From an uncultured Methylophaga sp. (GTDB lineage Bacteria > Pseudomonadota > Gammaproteobacteria > GCF-002020875), in the NCBI GenBank assembly GCA_937877715.1, contig CALEHW010000003.1, positions 1-64,000 of the forward strand: DNA of 64,000 bases. Direction: 5' to 3'. Position numbers and translations under genes: made by a program. How positions within the stretch are numbered: the first letter of the stretch is position 1; the number at the start of each line of letters is the position of its first letter. A model generated the notes under the pieces. The model saw only the letters and a list, made by a program, of their open reading frames with translations. It did no database searches and was not told where the DNA came from. Shown here piece by piece: positions 1 through 10,100 of the stretch.

Positions 1-2610
1 ACAGAGGGTGGAACAACGGTATCTGATACTGCCACCCATGCAGATGTAGACTCAAACAATAGTGACAATGTCTTTAATGCAGTTGCTGCAGGGACGGCTT
101 CAACTGGCGGTTATGGTACCTATGAGGTAACCACCGGGGGTGCCTGGACCTATACACTGGATAATGACAATATATCTGTAGATGCACTTGGTGCCGGTGC
201 ACAGCTGACAGATACCATTACCATTACTGCTGAGGACGGTACTACAGAGGATGTGGATGTTGTTATCACTGGTGTAAATGACACACCAGTTATCACCTCA
301 TCAACCACAGTCAATGCACCTGAAAATGATGTTGTCGTTACTACGGTAACTGCAACAGATGCAGAGTCACAAGATATAACTTTTGCCATTGAGGCTGGTG
401 GTGATGCTGATCTCTTTACCATGACTACAGATGGTGTGCTGACATTCAGGGCGGCACCTGACTATGAGTTGGTAGATCCAGTTGCTGCAGACAACACTTA
501 TACACTGACCGTCTCCGCAACAGACACCTCACTAGCCAAGGTTACACAGGAAATTACAGTCACGGTAACCAATGTGGAGGGTGCTCCCGTATTCTCATCA
601 GCGTCGGCAGTTACCGTTGATGAGAACCAGACAGCACTCGTTACGCTGACAGCCAGTGATGACGAGAATGATCAGGTTGCATTCACAATTACAGGCGGGG
701 CAGACCAGGGCGCATTTAATATATCCAATGGTGTGCTGACCTTCAAGCAGGCGCCAGATTTTGAAACCCAGCCAAGTTATGCTCTGACAGTAACAGCAAC
801 AGAATCTGCAACACAGAGTGGTGATCCAATTACCTCTCCAAACAGTACTGAACAGAATATTGCAGTAACCATTACAGACATCAATGATGCTGCAGTGATC
901 ATGGCAGCGGATGGCGCTATTGCAGAGGGTGTCGCAACCGTCGGGGACACTGCCACCCATACCGATGCTGATACAGGTAATGATGACAATACCTTTCAGG
1001 CAGTTACTGCAGGTACTGCATCAACCAATGGCTATGGCACATACGCTGTAACAACAGCAGGGGCCTGGACCTATACCCTGAACAGCAGTCATGTGGATGT
1101 TGATGCATTGGGTGCTGGGGTAGAGCTAACAGACACCATTACCGTAACCGCAGAGGATGGCACCACGGAGGCTGTGGATATCACCATCACCGGCACCAAT
1201 GATGCTGCGGTGATTGCTGGTACCTCTACAGGTGCAGTGACTGAGGATCATGCCACAACAACTGCAACTGGCACACTGACGCATACGGATGTGGATGCAG
1301 ACAATAATGACAATACCTTTACCGCTGTAACAACGGCTACTGATTCAGCTAATGGTTATGGTACTTATACGGTTACCAGTGGTGGTGCATGGGTATATAC
1401 CATGAATAACAGCCATGTAGATGTAGATGCACTTGGTACCGATGACGAGTTGATAGACACCATTACGGTGACCGCAGAGGATGGCACTGAACAAACAGTA
1501 ACTGTGACTATTACTGGCGCCAATGATCAGCCTGTAGCAGTTGCAGATAGTGTGGAGATATCAGAAGATGCAGCAGCAACAATTATTGATGTACTGGGTA
1601 ATGACACTGATGCCGAGGATACAATCCCTACGGTTAATGGCAAAATCAGCGCTTCCCACGGAATAGTAATCCTGACAGATGGGGTAATCACCTATCAGCC
1701 GGATCCTGACTACAATGGATCAGACAGTTTCCAGTACACGGTAATTGACTCCGAGTCCCTGGTGAGTGAGTTGGGCACAGTCAATATAACGGTAACTCCT
1801 GATAATGACCCTCCAACCGGTGCCGTTACCATCAGCGGAACAACCAAGACTGGTCAGACTCTGACTGCCGTCACCGATACACTTGCCGATGTGGATGGGT
1901 TGGGGGCACTCAGCTACCAGTGGGCCAAGGGTGGAGTGAATATCAGTGGTGAGACCAGCTCCACTTTGGTGCTAGATGATACAGATATTGGTTCCACCTT
2001 TACGGTGACAGCAAGTTATACGGATGGTGATGGAGCAGCAGAGAGTGTAGCTAGTAGTGCCACTGCAGCTGTTACGGATATTGTTAAGCTGATCCAGGTT
2101 AGGGATGCAGCCACACTTACCGCAGCCGATGCGTCAGTTGAAATAAACGGTTCAGATTTTACTGGGGCATCAACTGATACAGTACTCAAGTTTGATCTCT
2201 ACTTTGATGCCGAGGGGTTGGATTCACTTAATGCCAATGCAACAGAGGTCCGTGGGGCGGAATTTACAATTGCCTGGGATGAAACGCAGCTTGATAGTGT
2301 CTCTGCATTTGCTTCTGATGAGATTGCAGCATGGCTTATGGATCTGGATTTTGAGGCAAGTGTGTTTGATGTGGCAACCTCAAATAATATTGAGGGAAGT
2401 GTAGCCCTTGGTAATGCAACCGCTATAGTTGATATCGATCCGTCAAATGATGCGGACAGAAATCCGGTGCTACTGGAGCAGAAGATTGGTACAGTCTATA
2501 TCAACCCCAAGGATGGGGAAACTGATATCCAGCTTACTATTCAGGGGATGACCATTTCCACAGATGATGCAGATGTAATACCTCTGAATTATGTTGTGGA
2601 CGTGCTTTGA
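1..2610 (+). CDS. Large T1SS-type adhesin, 3' part (VCBS, cadherin-like, Ig-like, cohesin-like); 5' end outside window
   Basis: The reading frame is open from base 1, so only the last 869 residues are seen. The order is: the end of a VCBS repeat (residues about 1-93), two cadherin-like domains (about 94-295), two further VCBS repeats (about 297-508), a Big_9 cadherin-like domain with the usual NDxPVAVxD start (about 509-602), an Ig-like domain with a SYQW core (about 603-690) and a C-terminal cohesin-like beta domain (about 697-869). Acidic, Thr-rich and Cys-poor composition fits a calcium-stabilised secreted surface protein. The TolC, ABC and HlyD genes follow directly, so type I secretion is inferred. 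I see no RTX nonapeptides. The Ig-like plus cohesin-like end recurs twice in the giant protein at 7120-20514. Ligand and exact role are unknown. Confidence 0.85.
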   Translation, partial: TEGGTTVSDTATHADVDSNNSDNVFNAVAAGTASTGGYGTYEVTTGGAWTYTLDNDNISVDALGAGAQLTDTITITAEDGTTEDVDVVITGVNDTPVITSSTTVNAPENDVVVTTVTATDAESQDITFAIEAGGDADLFTMTTDGVLTFRAAPDYELVDPVAADNTYTLTVSATDTSLAKVTQEITVTVTNVEGAPVFSSASAVTVDENQTALVTLTASDDENDQVAFTITGGADQGAFNISNGVLTFKQAPDFETQPSYALTVTATESATQSGDPITSPNSTEQNIAVTITDINDAAVIMAADGAIAEGVATVGDTATHTDADTGNDDNTFQAVTAGTASTNGYGTYAVTTAGAWTYTLNSSHVDVDALGAGVELTDTITVTAEDGTTEAVDITITGTNDAAVIAGTSTGAVTEDHATTTATGTLTHTDVDADNNDNTFTAVTTATDSANGYGTYTVTSGGAWVYTMNNSHVDVDALGTDDELIDTITVTAEDGTEQTVTVTITGANDQPVAVADSVEISEDAAATIIDVLGNDTDAEDTIPTVNGKISASHGIVILTDGVITYQPDPDYNGSDSFQYTVIDSESLVSELGTVNITVTPDNDPPTGAVTISGTTKTGQTLTAVTDTLADVDGLGALSYQWAKGGVNISGETSSTLVLDDTDIGSTFTVTASYTDGDGAAESVASSATAAVTDIVKLIQVRDAATLTAADASVEINGSDFTGASTDTVLKFDLYFDAEGLDSLNANATEVRGAEFTIAWDETQLDSVSAFASDEIAAWLMDLDFEASVFDVATSNNIEGSVALGNATAIVDIDPSNDADRNPVLLEQKIGTVYINPKDGETDIQLTIQGMTISTDDADVIPLNYVVDVL

Positions 2611-2662
2611 TTGTTCTTGTGGATGACGCCAACATATTAACTGTTTTGCAATAACAACCATC

Positions 2663-3976
2663 ATGATACGAAAAGCACTTCTGCTCTTTTTGACGGGCAT
2701 TCTCTCTGCACCACCTATTATGGCAGCAGACACTACCGACAGTTCATTCCTGCTGACAAAAGTCGGGGAGCATCCTGATGTCGTCGAAAAAAAGAATCAG
2801 GCGCGTCTCAAGGGGCTTCGTATCCGGGAGATGGTTGCGGAGGATGGGCTGCAGATAAATCTCTCTACCAAAAGCAAGTTGTCAATTATTGGTGAATATG
2901 GTGATAACGCGCAGCGTATTACCGACAGAGACCGCTCATATATTGATGGGGTGGTGACGGCCCAGAAGGTGCTGTATGACTTCGGCAGGTCTGAGTTTGA
3001 TATCAGCTCTGAAAAGAGAAGAGAGAAGGCTGCGCAGCTGGAATATATCGATGTTTATGAGCAGACAATGCGATCTCTGCTCGCACTCTCCATTGATGTG
3101 GCACGGCTAGAGAGGCAGATAACCTCTCTGGACCGTACTATTGAGATTACATCAAAGTCAATTGAGGAGCTTGAGCTCCGTTTTTCCAGCGGGGTAGGGA
3201 CAGTTGTTGATGTCAGAAGAGCACAACTGCTATCGCTTGATCTGGAGACAGATCGGAAGTCTGCGTACCGTGAACATACTCTTAAACTCAAGGCGTTAAA
3301 TGAAGAATTTAATCTGTCTTCTGAAGAGATAAAATTGGTTTTTGGTGCTGTTCAGGGGCTGGTTGTAGAGGAAGATGAGATTGCCGCATCCCTGTTGAAT
3401 GGTCATGAGGTTGGGTCTGAACGCTCACTGGATCGGATCAATTATGAGAAGAGTGCCCTGCGCTCACAGATCAAGAGTCTGCGGGCTGCGGAGCAACCAC
3501 AGCTCTCCGGTGTATTAACTGGTATGGTCTATGATGTTACTCGTGGTGTTGATGAGTATGAGCTCTATGGAGGGGTTAACCTCAGTATGCCGCTGTTTGA
3601 TAGCGGGTTGAGTAGTAGCAAGAAACGGAGCCTGCTACACCAGATACAATTGCAGGATGATGCAGTAGTAATGGTAAAGAATCAGAAGCGGATGGATGCA
3701 ATTGACCTGGCCAAGCGTTACCAGCAACTCTCTCTGCAGACCCGCTCCTCGCGGGAGAGAGTAATAAATCTGCAGGAGAGGTTATCGCAGGTTGCTCAGA
3801 AGATTGCCATGACTGGAGAGGGGCTGCTGTCAAAACTGCAGACAGCGCTGGAGCTGGCTGAGGCCGAGCGTTCAATCTCCATGCACCCATATCTGATGCA
3901 CTCAATAAATATAGATTATCTTGCACTCAATGAGCAGTTGTTAGGTAAGATGTCTGTGATCCCGCTTACCCAATAA
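2663..3976 (+). CDS. TolC-like outer-membrane efflux protein of the type I secretion system
   Basis: 437 residues with an N-terminal signal peptide (Lys-Leu-rich start, cleavage probably after the AMAAD-like stretch near residue 22). The rest is long amphipathic helices typical of the outer-membrane efflux (OEP/TolC) family, with paired repeats near residues 90-200 and 280-420. It would trimerise into the outer-membrane channel and periplasmic tunnel through which the adhesins leave the cell. It lies 52 bp after the upstream adhesin gene and 10 bp before the ABC transporter gene, so the three export genes look like one operon. The ribosome binding site is weak; the start was chosen from the signal peptide. 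The family call is firm, and the substrate assignment rests on neighbours. Confidence 0.88.
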   Translation: MIRKALLLFLTGILSAPPIMAADTTDSSFLLTKVGEHPDVVEKKNQARLKGLRIREMVAEDGLQINLSTKSKLSIIGEYGDNAQRITDRDRSYIDGVVTAQKVLYDFGRSEFDISSEKRREKAAQLEYIDVYEQTMRSLLALSIDVARLERQITSLDRTIEITSKSIEELELRFSSGVGTVVDVRRAQLLSLDLETDRKSAYREHTLKLKALNEEFNLSSEEIKLVFGAVQGLVVEEDEIAASLLNGHEVGSERSLDRINYEKSALRSQIKSLRAAEQPQLSGVLTGMVYDVTRGVDEYELYGGVNLSMPLFDSGLSSSKKRSLLHQIQLQDDAVVMVKNQKRMDAIDLAKRYQQLSLQTRSSRERVINLQERLSQVAQKIAMTGEGLLSKLQTALELAEAERSISMHPYLMHSINIDYLALNEQLLGKMSVIPLTQ

Positions 3977-3986
3977 GAATAAAAAA

Positions 3987-5738
3987 ATGAGTTCAGCTCA
4001 ACATAAACAGCTCTATGTGGAGCACTGGTTTTTTGGCCCGCTCCTAAGAAATAAAAAACTCTATTTCGAGGTGATGTTGGCCTCGGTCTTCATTAACCTA
4101 TTTGCTCTGGCCAGCGCCTTCTACATCATGGTGGTCTATGATCGTGTCATTCCAAATAATGCAGTTGAATCACTGACAGCACTGACGGTAGGGGTGCTGC
4201 TTATTGTGCTGTTCGACTTTAGCATGAAGGTGCTGCGTGGCCTCTATACTGACAAGGCGAGTACGCTTATTGATATGGAGGTTTCCGAGGACCTCTTCGA
4301 GCGTATCTCCCGCAATGAACAGTTGATGAACCAGCAGACCGGAGCAACGGCATCGGTAGTCAAGGATTTCGACAGTCTCAAGGAATTTATCGCCTCCGCC
4401 TCATTTGTAGCCTTTGTGGACCTTCCATTTATTATTCTATTCCTGTTTGTTTTATATGGGATAGGAGGGCCAATTGCAGCAGTACCGGCAATCATTGTAT
4501 TGGTTGTGATTACCATCGGGCTGTTGATCCAGCCTGTTATTCGCAGACTGACCCATAATGCCGCCCAGGATGGGCAGAGCAAACATAGTGTTATTGTCGA
4601 GGTGCTCTCGGGAATGGAGACTCTGAAGACCCTGAGGGGGATTGGAATCCTTCGTGAGCGCTGGATGGATAGTGTGGGACGCCAGGGAATTGCATCTATC
4701 AAGTCCAAATTCTGGTCTCAGCTCACCACCAACTTTACCCAGTCCGGGCAGCAACTATCGCAGGTTGGAATTATTGTGTACGGCGTATTTCTCATTGCAG
4801 ATGGTGATCTAACGATGGGTTCGCTGATTGCGTGTGTGATTCTCTCTGGCCGCACCCTGGCACCGCTGGGCATGGTGAGTAACCTGTTGGGGCGCTTCAA
4901 TCAGGTGCTGACTGCCTACAACAATTTTGGGCAGTTAATGCAGCAGCCAGTCAAGGAGATGGGGCGTACCCATCAGGTGCGTAGAGAGGGTATCGATGGG
5001 TCAATCACCCTGACCAATGTATCCCTGACTTATCCTCAGCAGAAGGAGGCAACTATCAAGCAGATCAACCTCAATGTTGCAGTTGGTGAGAAGGTTGCAA
5101 TCGTGGGAAAGATCGGCTCTGGCAAGACCACATTGCTACGGTTGATTGCGGGGTTATATGACCCCACCGAGGGCTCTATAAAGATTGATCAGTCAGATGT
5201 CTCCCATATGCATCCCAATGACCTGCGTCGCCATATTGGCGTGGTCATGCAGACACCATTACTCTTCTCAGGCACCCTCAAGGAGAACCTGATGATGGGT
5301 AACCCGGAGGCAACAGATGATGATCTGATGAGAGCATCGAAGATTGCCGGAGTTGACGAGATTGCATCCAATCTGCCGGATGGCTACGAGACAATGTTGG
5401 CTGAAAGAGGGCAACAGCTCTCCGGCGGCCAGCGACAGGCCATCTGTATCGCCCGCGCCTTTATGGGTGACCCCAGGATTATCATCATGGATGAGCCCTC
5501 CAGTGCGATGGATACCGGCAGTGAGCAAAAATTGTTGCTCGATCTCAAGGATCGCCTCAAGGACAAAACCCTGATTTTGATTACCCATCGTGGCACCCTG
5601 CTCAGTCTGGTGGATCGAGTGGTTGTGTTTGATAGCGGACGAATCCTTGCGGATGGCCCCAAGGAGAAGGTGCTGCAGGCGATTTCCCAACATAATCAGA
5701 AACAGCAGGGCCAAACAAAGGGGCAGGAGGGGAGTTAG
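3987..5738 (+). CDS. Type I secretion ABC transporter (HlyB/PrtD family)
   Basis: 583 residues, an inner-membrane exporter half-transporter that powers one-step secretion. Residues about 20-310 form the six-helix transmembrane domain. The nucleotide-binding domain follows, with Walker A GKIGSGKTT near residue 375, signature LSGGQRQ near 478, Walker B IIIMDEPS near 498 and the H-loop in ITHRG near 533. The protein starts almost at the first membrane helix and lacks the N-terminal C39-like domain of LapB- and HlyB-type transporters, so it resembles the shorter PrtD/LipB type. It would dimerise and work with the HlyD-like protein encoded immediately downstream and the TolC-like protein upstream. 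The stop codon abuts the next ATG (TAGATG), suggesting translational coupling. Confidence 0.92.
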   Translation: MSSAQHKQLYVEHWFFGPLLRNKKLYFEVMLASVFINLFALASAFYIMVVYDRVIPNNAVESLTALTVGVLLIVLFDFSMKVLRGLYTDKASTLIDMEVSEDLFERISRNEQLMNQQTGATASVVKDFDSLKEFIASASFVAFVDLPFIILFLFVLYGIGGPIAAVPAIIVLVVITIGLLIQPVIRRLTHNAAQDGQSKHSVIVEVLSGMETLKTLRGIGILRERWMDSVGRQGIASIKSKFWSQLTTNFTQSGQQLSQVGIIVYGVFLIADGDLTMGSLIACVILSGRTLAPLGMVSNLLGRFNQVLTAYNNFGQLMQQPVKEMGRTHQVRREGIDGSITLTNVSLTYPQQKEATIKQINLNVAVGEKVAIVGKIGSGKTTLLRLIAGLYDPTEGSIKIDQSDVSHMHPNDLRRHIGVVMQTPLLFSGTLKENLMMGNPEATDDDLMRASKIAGVDEIASNLPDGYETMLAERGQQLSGGQRQAICIARAFMGDPRIIIMDEPSSAMDTGSEQKLLLDLKDRLKDKTLILITHRGTLLSLVDRVVVFDSGRILADGPKEKVLQAISQHNQKQQGQTKGQEGS

Positions 5739-6827
5739 ATGGAGTCTGTTTCCGACATCAAAAACCTCTTCGATCTGGAGAAGTTTCAGCAATTCATCTC
5801 GACACTGGGATCTGACCAGATAGTTGTTGGCTCAGCTGCAGCAATCACCATCAGTGTATTGATCCTCCTGGTACTGACCATAAAGATCATCAGGAAGGTG
5901 CGGGGAACAGCAGATGATGAGAGGACAGACCACTCACTTCTTCATAGCTCTCTACAGAAAAGATCCTTCCACAACCTGCTCTTCTACACCATCGCACTCT
6001 TCTTTATCGTCTTCATAACCTGGGCAAAATATGCCGAGATCGATCAGGTGGTTCGGGCTGAAGCGGTGGTAGAGCCAGTGGGCAAGGTACAGCAGCTGCA
6101 GTCTCGATATCCGGGCTCAGTTACAATATCTGATATATCGGTAGGGGATATCGTAAACCGTGGTGATGTTCTCATCCGTCTGGACACCCAAGAGGTGCAG
6201 AATTCTTACAATGCCGCTGATGAGAAAATTGCCTTGTTGCAGCAGGAAAGAGAGATCTATCAACCACTGGTTGATGCCGGGATCGAGCCCATGATTCGGC
6301 TGGTACAGATCAGGCAACGACTGCTGGAGACAACAGAACAGAAGCAGCAGGCATCACTCCAGCTCCAGTTTAGTGACATCAAGTCCCCAATCTCCGGTGT
6401 CCTGACAGCAGTCAATATCTCCGGCCCAGGAGCTGTGATTCGTGCAGGAGATGTGTTGGCAGAGGTGGTTCCACAGGAGGAGTACTTCCTGATCAAGGCC
6501 AAGGTTCTGCCCAAGGATATCAGTAAGGTTTCAATTGGGCAGAAGAGTAGGGTCTCCTTTACCGCCTATGATTTCTCCCGTTACGGAGTGATGGAGGCCG
6601 AGGTCACCAAGATCGCCCACAACACCACCAAGACCCAGCAGGGAGAGATCTACTACGATACCTGGGTCAAAACCGGTAGCTCCACATTCTCAAAATCGGA
6701 CATTAATCCCAATATCCTTCCCGGCATGATTGCCCAAGTAGATCTTCTTGGCGAGAAGAGAACCATCCTTGAATACATCATGAGTCCACTTAACCGCACT
6801 GCCTCCAGGGCATTGACGGAACAATAG
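5739..6827 (+). CDS. HlyD-family membrane fusion protein of the type I secretion system
   Basis: 362 residues, the periplasmic adaptor linking the ABC exporter to the TolC-like channel. A lipoyl-type half motif lies near residues 108-148, a short helical hairpin near 150-208, the second lipoyl half near 210-248, and a beta-barrel domain continues to the C terminus, with the family-typical GMIAQVDLL stretch near 328. Two features are unusual. There are two hydrophobic N-terminal segments (about 25-50 and 83-103) where one is normal. The helical hairpin is much shorter than in LapC or HlyD, which run to about 450-480 residues. Its ATG touches the upstream stop. The family is clear, but the altered geometry suggests a specialised channel fit or a differently long TolC partner. 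Confidence 0.88.
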   Translation: MESVSDIKNLFDLEKFQQFISTLGSDQIVVGSAAAITISVLILLVLTIKIIRKVRGTADDERTDHSLLHSSLQKRSFHNLLFYTIALFFIVFITWAKYAEIDQVVRAEAVVEPVGKVQQLQSRYPGSVTISDISVGDIVNRGDVLIRLDTQEVQNSYNAADEKIALLQQEREIYQPLVDAGIEPMIRLVQIRQRLLETTEQKQQASLQLQFSDIKSPISGVLTAVNISGPGAVIRAGDVLAEVVPQEEYFLIKAKVLPKDISKVSIGQKSRVSFTAYDFSRYGVMEAEVTKIAHNTTKTQQGEIYYDTWVKTGSSTFSKSDINPNILPGMIAQVDLLGEKRTILEYIMSPLNRTASRALTEQ

Positions 6828-6888
6828 CCTACACTTTTTTCTTCTCTCTCTGCACCGTTCTGTTCCAGTTCAATTGGCATTGATAGAT

Positions 6889-6908
6889 TTGACCTTTCCC
6901 TTGGTCAA
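6889..6908. promoter_or_regulatory. Dyad TTGACC-N8-GGTCAA upstream of the giant adhesin gene
   Basis: A perfect 6-bp inverted repeat with an 8-bp spacer lies in the 292-bp gap between the HlyD-like gene and the giant adhesin gene. No T-run follows, so it does not look like a terminator. It may be an operator. No matching regulator is recognised, and chance occurrence is possible. The rest of the gap is A/T-rich and holds the promoter candidate listed next; a weaker imperfect dyad around GCACA...TGTGC lies at about 6936-6956. Confidence 0.3.
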
Positions 6909-6985
6909 TAGCTCCTTGATTTTTAAGTGAAGAACGCACATATTCAATATTTGTGCATGGGGAGCAATATACGCATAATTACCCA

Positions 6986-7013
6986 TTGCATTTAGATGAA
7001 TCGTTGCTATAGT
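6986..7013 (+). promoter_or_regulatory. Candidate sigma-70 promoter for the giant adhesin gene
   Basis: A -35-like TTGCAT (6986-6991), a 16-bp spacer and a -10-like TATAGT (7008-7013) preceded by TG (extended -10). Initiation would be near 7020, giving a leader of about 100 nt before the ATG at 7120. An AAAGGA ribosome binding site sits at 7105-7110, 9 bases before that ATG. This suggests the giant gene can be expressed separately from the exporter genes. It was found by eye only. Confidence 0.35.
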
Positions 7014-7119
7014 CAGGAGTGTAAGTTGAGGCAATAAAATAATTATTAAACAAATAGATGGTTACATAATTCAATAAACTAGTTTAGTTATTAATACCCC
7101 AAATAAAGGATCAGTAAAT

Positions 7120-10100
7120 ATGTCAGTTCAAAATGCCCCGGTTGCCAACGACGACAATTATAACATTGATGAGGGTTCCAGTATCCAGATGACCAATCTG
7201 GCCAACGACTCCGATATAGAGGATGGCAGCCTGAACCCATCAAATATCACTATCGTCTCCCCATTCAGCAATGGTAGCGTGCAATCAGGTCTCTATACAC
7301 CTAATGCAGGATTTACTGGTGTCGACACCATGACATATAAGGTTGCTGACAGTGACGGTGAGTTTTCAAATGTTGCGACTGTGACTGTAAATGTGAACCA
7401 ATTTGATGCTGAACAGGATTATGCACGTGGTGCTGTAGAGGAACTCTTTGCTCGGGCAGGGATGAGTGCCATTGTTGATCTCTCGGTGACCGTTAGTTTT
7501 ACTGAGGAGACAGATTCTGACCACTTTGTTATTACAGCGGATGGTTATACCTACAATAGCCAAAATTTTGCCGGCAACAATATAATCAATATTGATCTCG
7601 TATTTACTGGAGATACTCTTACAAGCTATTCTGGATTGCCTGCAGAAGTCTCAGAGCTTACCCAGACGGCTATTGAGGAGTGGTATGAGTTCTCTGATCA
7701 TGATAATAATGACGAATATGCCCAGGCAGCCGTTGAGAACCTCTTTACTCAGGCAGATATCCATGCCTGGAGCAATTTGACTACATCGATGGAGGGGATT
7801 CCAAATGGGGATCGCATTACCATTCAAGCCGATTCTATTGGGCTGAATGGTGATTCGGTGATAGCCATCAATATTGTTCTTGAGTTTGAAAACAATTCTG
7901 TTACAAGCAAGGTGGGTATCCCTGCTGAATTAACTAATATCTTCAATGATGCCTATCTGAATACATGGTATGAGTATTCTGGGCCAGAACAACAGCGTCA
8001 GGAGGATCAGCAAGATTCTGGTTATTATGAGGGTGATGCAGGCCATACTGAAACCTATACCAATGTCTGGACATGGACTGAATTTCAATGGGTTGATGGT
8101 GGAGAGGTAGAAATTCTCTGGACGGTTGTGGATAAGGAGGAGAACGGTGTCTGGAGCTCTACCGAAACCAGCGGTAATGGCGATGTTCGTGTCCATAGCT
8201 CTAGCTGGGATGATACCACTCAAATAAGCACTTGGTCTGAGACATTCCATAATTCCGATAGCAGCATTAGCTACACAAGGACTGAAACTCAAAATCCTGA
8301 TGGTACATCCAGTGCTCGTTTGACTGGCAGCATTGACCACCTGTTGTGGATGCCGTTGGATGGTATATACAGCAGTGTGGATGTTACCGAGACGCGTGAT
8401 GCCTTCTGGAACACCATCAATGTCACTGGAACCGTTACTAATCCGAATAGTGAAGTATTAGCTGTAACCTACAGCAGTGATGGCGAGATTCTTGTCGGTG
8501 GAGAATCACTCTATGTAGCAGGAGGATTTGATGACCACTTCTCTGGAACAAATGAGTGGGAGTGGACGGATGACTGGAGTGGCATCACCTGGCGAGTTGT
8601 CGAGGGGGATGATGGAAGTGGTAACTGGGCATTTACCGAGACCGCCTACCGTGATGATGATGGTGATGGAACTGCTGAGACAGCCACAGGTGAAATGCGC
8701 ACCAACTACTCAACCTGGGATGATGCAACCAGCACCAATACCTGGTCTGAAACCTATACAGATGGCGATGATATCAGTTTTACTAGAACGGAGACCTACA
8801 ATAACGACGGCACCTCCAGCGAGACCATAACTGGCTCAAATGATCATATCGCCTGGTACTACCTGGGTGACGTCTACACCGATATCAGTGTGACTGTTAC
8901 ACGTGACGCCAACTGGAATACAGCCAGCATCAGCGGTACGGTAACGAAAGATAGTGCCACTGTTAATGTGACCTACAGTGATGGACAGATCATGATTGAT
9001 GGAAACTCCATTGATGATCTAGATGATGGAATGACTCAATTCCAGGACGGCGGCAGCAGTGAGTGGACCTGGACCGACTGGGAGGGCGTAACCTGGACAG
9101 TTACTGATACACAAAATGGCGACACCTGGACCTCAACTGAAATAGGTTCTAATGGGGATGCTCGCACACACACTAATACCTGGGATCCAACCACCAATAC
9201 ATCCACAATGACTGAGCACTTCGTCAGTGGAGATAGCGATGTAGATTACACTAGAACAGAGGCCTGGAATGATGATGGTACATCTACAGAGACCGTAACA
9301 GGCACCACTGATCAGATTGGGTGGATGTGGCTGGATGATGTCTACACCAATGTGGATGTAACTATTGACAGAGGCTGGGACTCTTTCTCTATTACAGGTA
9401 GTGCAACCAATTCGGGCGGGCAGCCTGTCACTATTGGTCTTGATCCAGCCACCGATCAGTTGACCATTGATGATGGTAGTGGTGCTGCTGTTGTTGATTT
9501 CAGTAGCCGTGAAGATATCAACTTTAATGAGCAGGAGAGTTGGGAGTCCAGCTGGGAGTGGACCGAGGTTACTGGAGGCGGAGAGGTGATCTGGGTGGTC
9601 ACTGATAGCCAGAAGGGAGAGACATGGAAATCAACTGAGATCGCCTATACGGAAGATGGGTTTGGCAACAGAACTGAAACAGGTGACGAAAGAAGTCACT
9701 CCTCGGTATGGAATGAGCGTACTCAGACCAGTATCTGGACAGACTCTGAGAAGAGTGCCGATGGCAACCGTGACTTTACCCGTGTGGAGACGATGCGTGC
9801 AGATGGTTCATCCACTGAGAAGATTAGCGGTAAGGTGGACAAATTTGGTGGCTATGATGATGTGGATGTCACCATTGAGCGTGACTCCAGCTGGAATATT
9901 ACAGCTGTTTCTGGTGAGGCAATAGTTCATGAAGGTGATGACCCACTGATTGTTGGGTTTGATGGAACCAGCATTACTGTTGGTGGTGTCGCGGTCGGTA
10001 GCTATGATGCAAGTGGCGCCCATGGCAACCAGGATAGCTGGGAGAGCACCTGGACTTGGACTGACTGGGAGGGTATTACCTGGACAGTAACTGACAAGCA

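Noticed and set aside
1-2610. RTX calcium-binding nonapeptides in the adhesin
   Set aside because: Gly/Asp-rich stretches belong to VCBS and cadherin-like motifs; no tandem GGxGxDxUx was seen.
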